NCBI RefSeq assembly: GCF_003574625.1
Contig: NZ_QNUJ01000012.1
Location: forward strand, 1 to 64,000
DNA: 64,000 nucleotides
From: Shinella zoogloeoides
GTDB lineage: Bacteria; Pseudomonadota; Alphaproteobacteria; Rhizobiales; Rhizobiaceae
Reading direction: 5' to 3'
Part shown: positions 61,032 through 64,000 of the stretch, piece by piece
Numbering within the stretch: the first letter of the stretch is position 1
Layout: the number at the start of each line of letters is the position of its first letter
Made by a program: the position numbers and the translations under genes
Notes under the pieces: model-generated
Told to the model about the DNA's origin: nothing
What the model saw: the letters and a program-made list of their open reading frames with translations, nothing else
Database searches by the model: none

Positions 61032-64000
61032 TCACCAGCTGACGCCGCGGCCGCGATTGATAGTGCGCCGGCGGCGTTCGGACATGATCTCCTGACTGGC
61101 GCCCGTGCGGACAGTCTGCTGCAGCACCTTCAGCCGTTCGCGCATTGCGGCGAAGGCGCGGCGCTGCGCCGGCGGGACGCGATTGACGACGTCCTTCTCG
61201 CCGCGCAGGATCGCGTCGCGGCCGAACCGCTGGTCGAGCGCCCTGCTGACATATGCGAACTCCTGCCAGATCTCCGCCGGGACCGGGACGGCGGCCTTCT
61301 CGCGCTTGCGGTCCTTCTTCTTCGCCTCGGCGGTCAAACGCTTCAGCACCTCCTCCGCCTTCTCCGAGAGCGCCGGGATCGACACCGCCATGCGGCCGCG
61401 CTCTTCGGTGACTGCCTTGCGCTCGGCGTCGAGGGCTGTTGACCAGGATGTAGCCAGAGAGCGGATCTTCGCCGCCGCGTCCGGCACGGCCTGAAGCGCT
61501 TCCTTGCGTTCGCGGCCGACCGCGAGCAGCTTGTCCATGAGACGATCGGAGCCGCGGAGCGCGCCATAGGCCGCCGGATCGTTGCTGACGGCAGCGGCGA
61601 TCCGTTCACCGGAAAAGTCCTTGCCGATCAGTTCTTCGATCTTGGCGACGGAGCCGGCGGGATCGCGCCAGATGCGCCCGGCCGTTTCGGCGAGCGCTGC
61701 GCGGTGATGGCTATAATGTGGAACACCGAGCGCCCGTGCGCGAGCCTCGTCATCCACCGGCGTCTTGAACTCCGTCACGGCAGCGAGCATCGGCAACCGC
61801 GGGATTGTTTCCTTGCCGGGTTCCACGCTCGCACCGGCGACGATCTTCGACCTGTCCTGTTTTTCTGCAAGATGCTGCTCGTCGGTGAAGCGCCTCACCA
61901 CCTCGAACAGGCGCACCAGCTTTTCGCGGCGCTCATCGGGAAGGTCGCCCGGCATGCGCTCGGCGATATTGCGCTCGGCAATCGCATCGGCCTCCGCGGT
62001 GAAGGCGCTCCAGCCGAAGCGCGCGCTCACTGCGTCGCTCACCGCCTTCACCTCCTGCACGACCTCCCGATCCTCGACGGCAAAGGAGAACGCGGTCTTG
62101 TAGGCGTCGTCTCCGCCGTTCTTGCGCACCGCCTCGATTTCGACAAGACGGGTCATCGTGCGTTTCGAGACCGCCGGGATCGACAGGGACATATAGGCCC
62201 GGCGCTTCTTCTCGCGATCCTGGAAGCGATCTTCATTTCTGCGGAATTCCGTCGCATGCGCGCGCGCCAGAGGCAGGAGGTCATCAAGGGCCGCCATCGC
62301 CGAGGCGCGCTCATCGCGTGCCGCCCGGCCGTCGACCATGAGATCGGATCCGTGCAGTCGGCCGAGCCGGTTCGGCGCCGAGGCGAGATCGTCGGCAAGC
62401 CTGCGCGGCTCGGTCGAAGAATCCGAAGCGAGCGCGTTCAGCCGGGCCAGCGCCATGTCCGGATCGCGATAGACCTTCTCAAGCACCGGCTGCAGGATCG
62501 CCTCCCGCTCCTTCCAACGGTCGGAGGAAAGCTGCGCACGGCGCGCATCCTCCTCAATGCTGCGAGCAAATGCGGTCGTCGGCGGGATTAGGTGATATCC
62601 GACAGGGATGTCGGCCGCAATCGTTTCCGCCCGCTCCTCATTATAGGCGATGCTGCGTTCGCGCTCGATCGCAAAGCCAAGCGCGATGCTCGCCCGCTCC
62701 CAGAGCCGCGCCACCTGCCCTCGCCTTTCCGCGATCCACGCCAGCCGCCGGGAAGCCCCCTCCTCCATCCCGGCCGCGACCTCGGCAGCCAAGTCGATAC
62801 CACGCCGCCGGGCGAAATCGCTGGCATGCGCCTGGTAGCCTTCCTCGCTCTCGAAATCGAGCGTCGTGGTCTTCGCGCCCGAACGGCCGAGACGCTCGAC
62901 CATCTGCTTGAACAATTCCGGCCGATGGCTTTCGCGCTCGATCCGCTCCTGACGCACATCGGCGGCTTCCACCTGCTTCGCCGACCAGACATTGCGTTCG
63001 ACTTCACGTTCCTCGGTTCGCTCCTCGCCGGTCTCCTCGTCGACGACGGACACCTTCACCTTGACGGTTTCTACATCATCCTTGCGGAGCAATACGGTAT
63101 CGCCCCTGGAAACGCCTCCCGCCTCCAAGGCCTTAGGCAGACTGACGCCCCAGAGCCGATGCACGGTTCCGTCATCGGTCTTCACGTCGGCATAGGGACT
63201 ATCCTTGGCGTCCTTGTCCTCGGGGCGAAATTTCGTTTCCCCAGTCTCCACAAGCTCGCCGGTGACACCGGCGGCATGATCGGCGCGCGCCCAGCCCCAT
63301 TCCGGCTTCGCCTCGAAATCCTCCCGGGCCGCGTAAAGGACGGCATTGTCGCGATGGCGGGTCATCGCGACATAGGTCAGATGCTGGTCCATCATGCCGG
63401 TGGCGAGCACGAAGGTCCGGTCGACCGTCGCACCCTGGGACTTGTGAATCGTCGCGGCATAGCCGTGATCGACATTGTTATAGCTAGCCTCGCTGATCAC
63501 GACGTCGCGGCCATTGTCGAGACGCACCGAAAGCAGCGGCCCGCCGCGTTCATCGCCGGTGGCAACGACCGTGCCGAGCATGCCGTTCTTCACATACTGC
63601 GGGCCAAGGCCGGGCGCGCGAGGCTCAAGGAACCGGGCATTTTCGAGGAAGATGATACGGTCGCCGGCGGCAAACTCGCGGACCCCGCGCGCGGTGCGGA
63701 AGTCACGCGCGCCGGTGAGCGCGCCGTCGTCGATCATGACCTTGCGCAGGGACTCGTTCAAGGCGCGGACGTCGTCGTTGGTATGGGCAAGCACAAGCAT
63801 CTCGTCGCCGCGAAGGTGAGGCGCATATCCTGTCACGGCGAATTGTTCGACAAGCGCACGGCGCGCGTCCGTCCAATCAGCAACCATGCGGCCGATGATC
63901 TCGTCGCGCGTCTCGGCCTCGACAATCTGATCGTGCGCGGCATAGACGTCGAGACCTTTTTCCACCTCGCCACGGGCGAACAGATACGACGCCTCGCGCG
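61032..64000 (-). CDS. traA: TraA relaxase/helicase, C-terminal part (cut by window edge)
   Basis: The open frame runs through the right edge of the window; the visible 989 codons lack the N-terminal relaxase (Mob) domain and Walker A. The visible helicase part has YAATIHKSQGATVDRT and LTYVAMTRHRDNAVLYAA, motifs V and VI of the TraA/RecD-like helicase. The C-terminal half holds two BID-like repeats (listed separately) and ends in SERRRRTINRGRGVSW, an Arg-rich secretion tail. TraA nicks the origin of transfer and is carried with the strand through the channel. The coupling protein gene is not in the window. Confidence 0.9.
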   Translation of the reverse strand, partial: REASYLFARGEVEKGLDVYAAHDQIVEAETRDEIIGRMVADWTDARRALVEQFAVTGYAPHLRGDEMLVLAHTNDDVRALNESLRKVMIDDGALTGARDFRTARGVREFAAGDRIIFLENARFLEPRAPGLGPQYVKNGMLGTVVATGDERGGPLLSVRLDNGRDVVISEASYNNVDHGYAATIHKSQGATVDRTFVLATGMMDQHLTYVAMTRHRDNAVLYAAREDFEAKPEWGWARADHAAGVTGELVETGETKFRPEDKDAKDSPYADVKTDDGTVHRLWGVSLPKALEAGGVSRGDTVLLRKDDVETVKVKVSVVDEETGEERTEEREVERNVWSAKQVEAADVRQERIERESHRPELFKQMVERLGRSGAKTTTLDFESEEGYQAHASDFARRRGIDLAAEVAAGMEEGASRRLAWIAERRGQVARLWERASIALGFAIERERSIAYNEERAETIAADIPVGYHLIPPTTAFARSIEEDARRAQLSSDRWKEREAILQPVLEKVYRDPDMALARLNALASDSSTEPRRLADDLASAPNRLGRLHGSDLMVDGRAARDERASAMAALDDLLPLARAHATEFRRNEDRFQDREKKRRAYMSLSIPAVSKRTMTRLVEIEAVRKNGGDDAYKTAFSFAVEDREVVQEVKAVSDAVSARFGWSAFTAEADAIAERNIAERMPGDLPDERREKLVRLFEVVRRFTDEQHLAEKQDRSKIVAGASVEPGKETIPRLPMLAAVTEFKTPVDDEARARALGVPHYSHHRAALAETAGRIWRDPAGSVAKIEELIGKDFSGERIAAAVSNDPAAYGALRGSDRLMDKLLAVGRERKEALQAVPDAAAKIRSLATSWSTALDAERKAVTEERGRMAVSIPALSEKAEEVLKRLTAEAKKKDRKREKAAVPVPAEIWQEFAYVSRALDQRFGRDAILRGEKDVVNRVPPAQRRAFAAMRERLKVLQQTVRTGASQEIMSERRRRTINRGRGVSW
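61116..62510 (-). repeat. Two BID-like repeats within TraA
   Basis: The segment coded at about 62510-61872 and that at 61697-61116 align: KVYRDPDMALARLNALA with RIWRDPAGSVAKIEEL, RLGRLHGSDLMVD with YGALRGSDRLMD, MSLSIPAVSKRTMTRLVEIEAV with MAVSIPALSEKAEEVLKRL, and VSDAVSARFG with VSRALDQRFG. The order and spacing match, so it is an internal duplication of a roughly 200-residue BID-type module. Confidence 0.7.

Noticed and set aside
1-64000. CRISPR array, tRNA, rRNA
   Set aside because: No regularly spaced repeat series and no rRNA-like sequence were seen. tRNA genes were not found by eye, but short ones could have been missed.

Overview
The window looks like part of a conjugative repABC plasmid (or plasmid-like secondary replicon) of a Rhizobiaceae bacterium (Rhizobium, Agrobacterium or Ensifer relatives). 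The evidence is a repABC operon with an antisense RNA between repB and repC, a VirB-type mating-pore operon, a Ti-type TraA relaxase, a LuxR/LuxI pair, and long high-G+C catabolic operons with ABC sugar transporters typical of soil and rhizosphere alphaproteobacteria. No rRNA, tRNA or CRISPR array was seen. All assignments come from reading the sequence; no database search was run.

Layout. 1-740: remnant of a tyrosine recombinase. 835-4810 (minus): two-gene Hachiman-type anti-phage system, hamA plus hamB. 5099-6356 (minus): small ORF and a Toprim-domain protein. 6407-6536: candidate parS palindromes. 6549-10345 (minus): repC, an antisense ctRNA (plus strand), repB and repA. 10703-11059 (minus): winged-helix regulator divergent from a virB1-virB11 operon (11155-21271) that also holds a TrbM-like protein and an EexN-like entry-exclusion lipoprotein. 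21789-33478: DeoR-type regulator with extra sensor domains, then a tightly packed ten-gene operon (ABC transporter, enoyl-CoA hydratase, SDR, mutarotase-like protein, lactonase, cytosolic binding-protein homologue, CoA-transferase) of unknown substrate. 33724-39567 (minus): mocDEF-like oxidative demethylase operon that also encodes PanB-like, PurU and FolD one-carbon enzymes. 40000-53474: polyol utilisation region with ROK and LacI regulators, two dehydrogenases and two ABC transporters, tied together by five copies of one 16-20-bp operator-like sequence. 53717-56257: complete insertion sequence carrying a passenger ORF. 56340-58221: luxR, luxI and a small conserved ORF. 58267-64000 (minus): a zeta-toxin kinase fused to a BID-type secretion domain, a small partner protein, and the TraA relaxase, which carries two more BID-like repeats and is cut by the window edge.

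How the parts work together: RepABC and parS give replication and partition. LuxR/LuxI probably times conjugation. TraA and the zeta-BID protein both end in arginine-rich tails and share BID-like modules, so both may be substrates of the VirB channel encoded 40 kb away; the coupling protein (VirD4/TraG) is not in the window. The catabolic cargo is for sugars, polyols and O- or N-methylated compounds. The most unusual items are the zeta-BID protein, the five-site polyol regulon, the CoA-linked sugar cluster with its multi-sensor DeoR regulator, and the demethylase operon with built-in C1 disposal.
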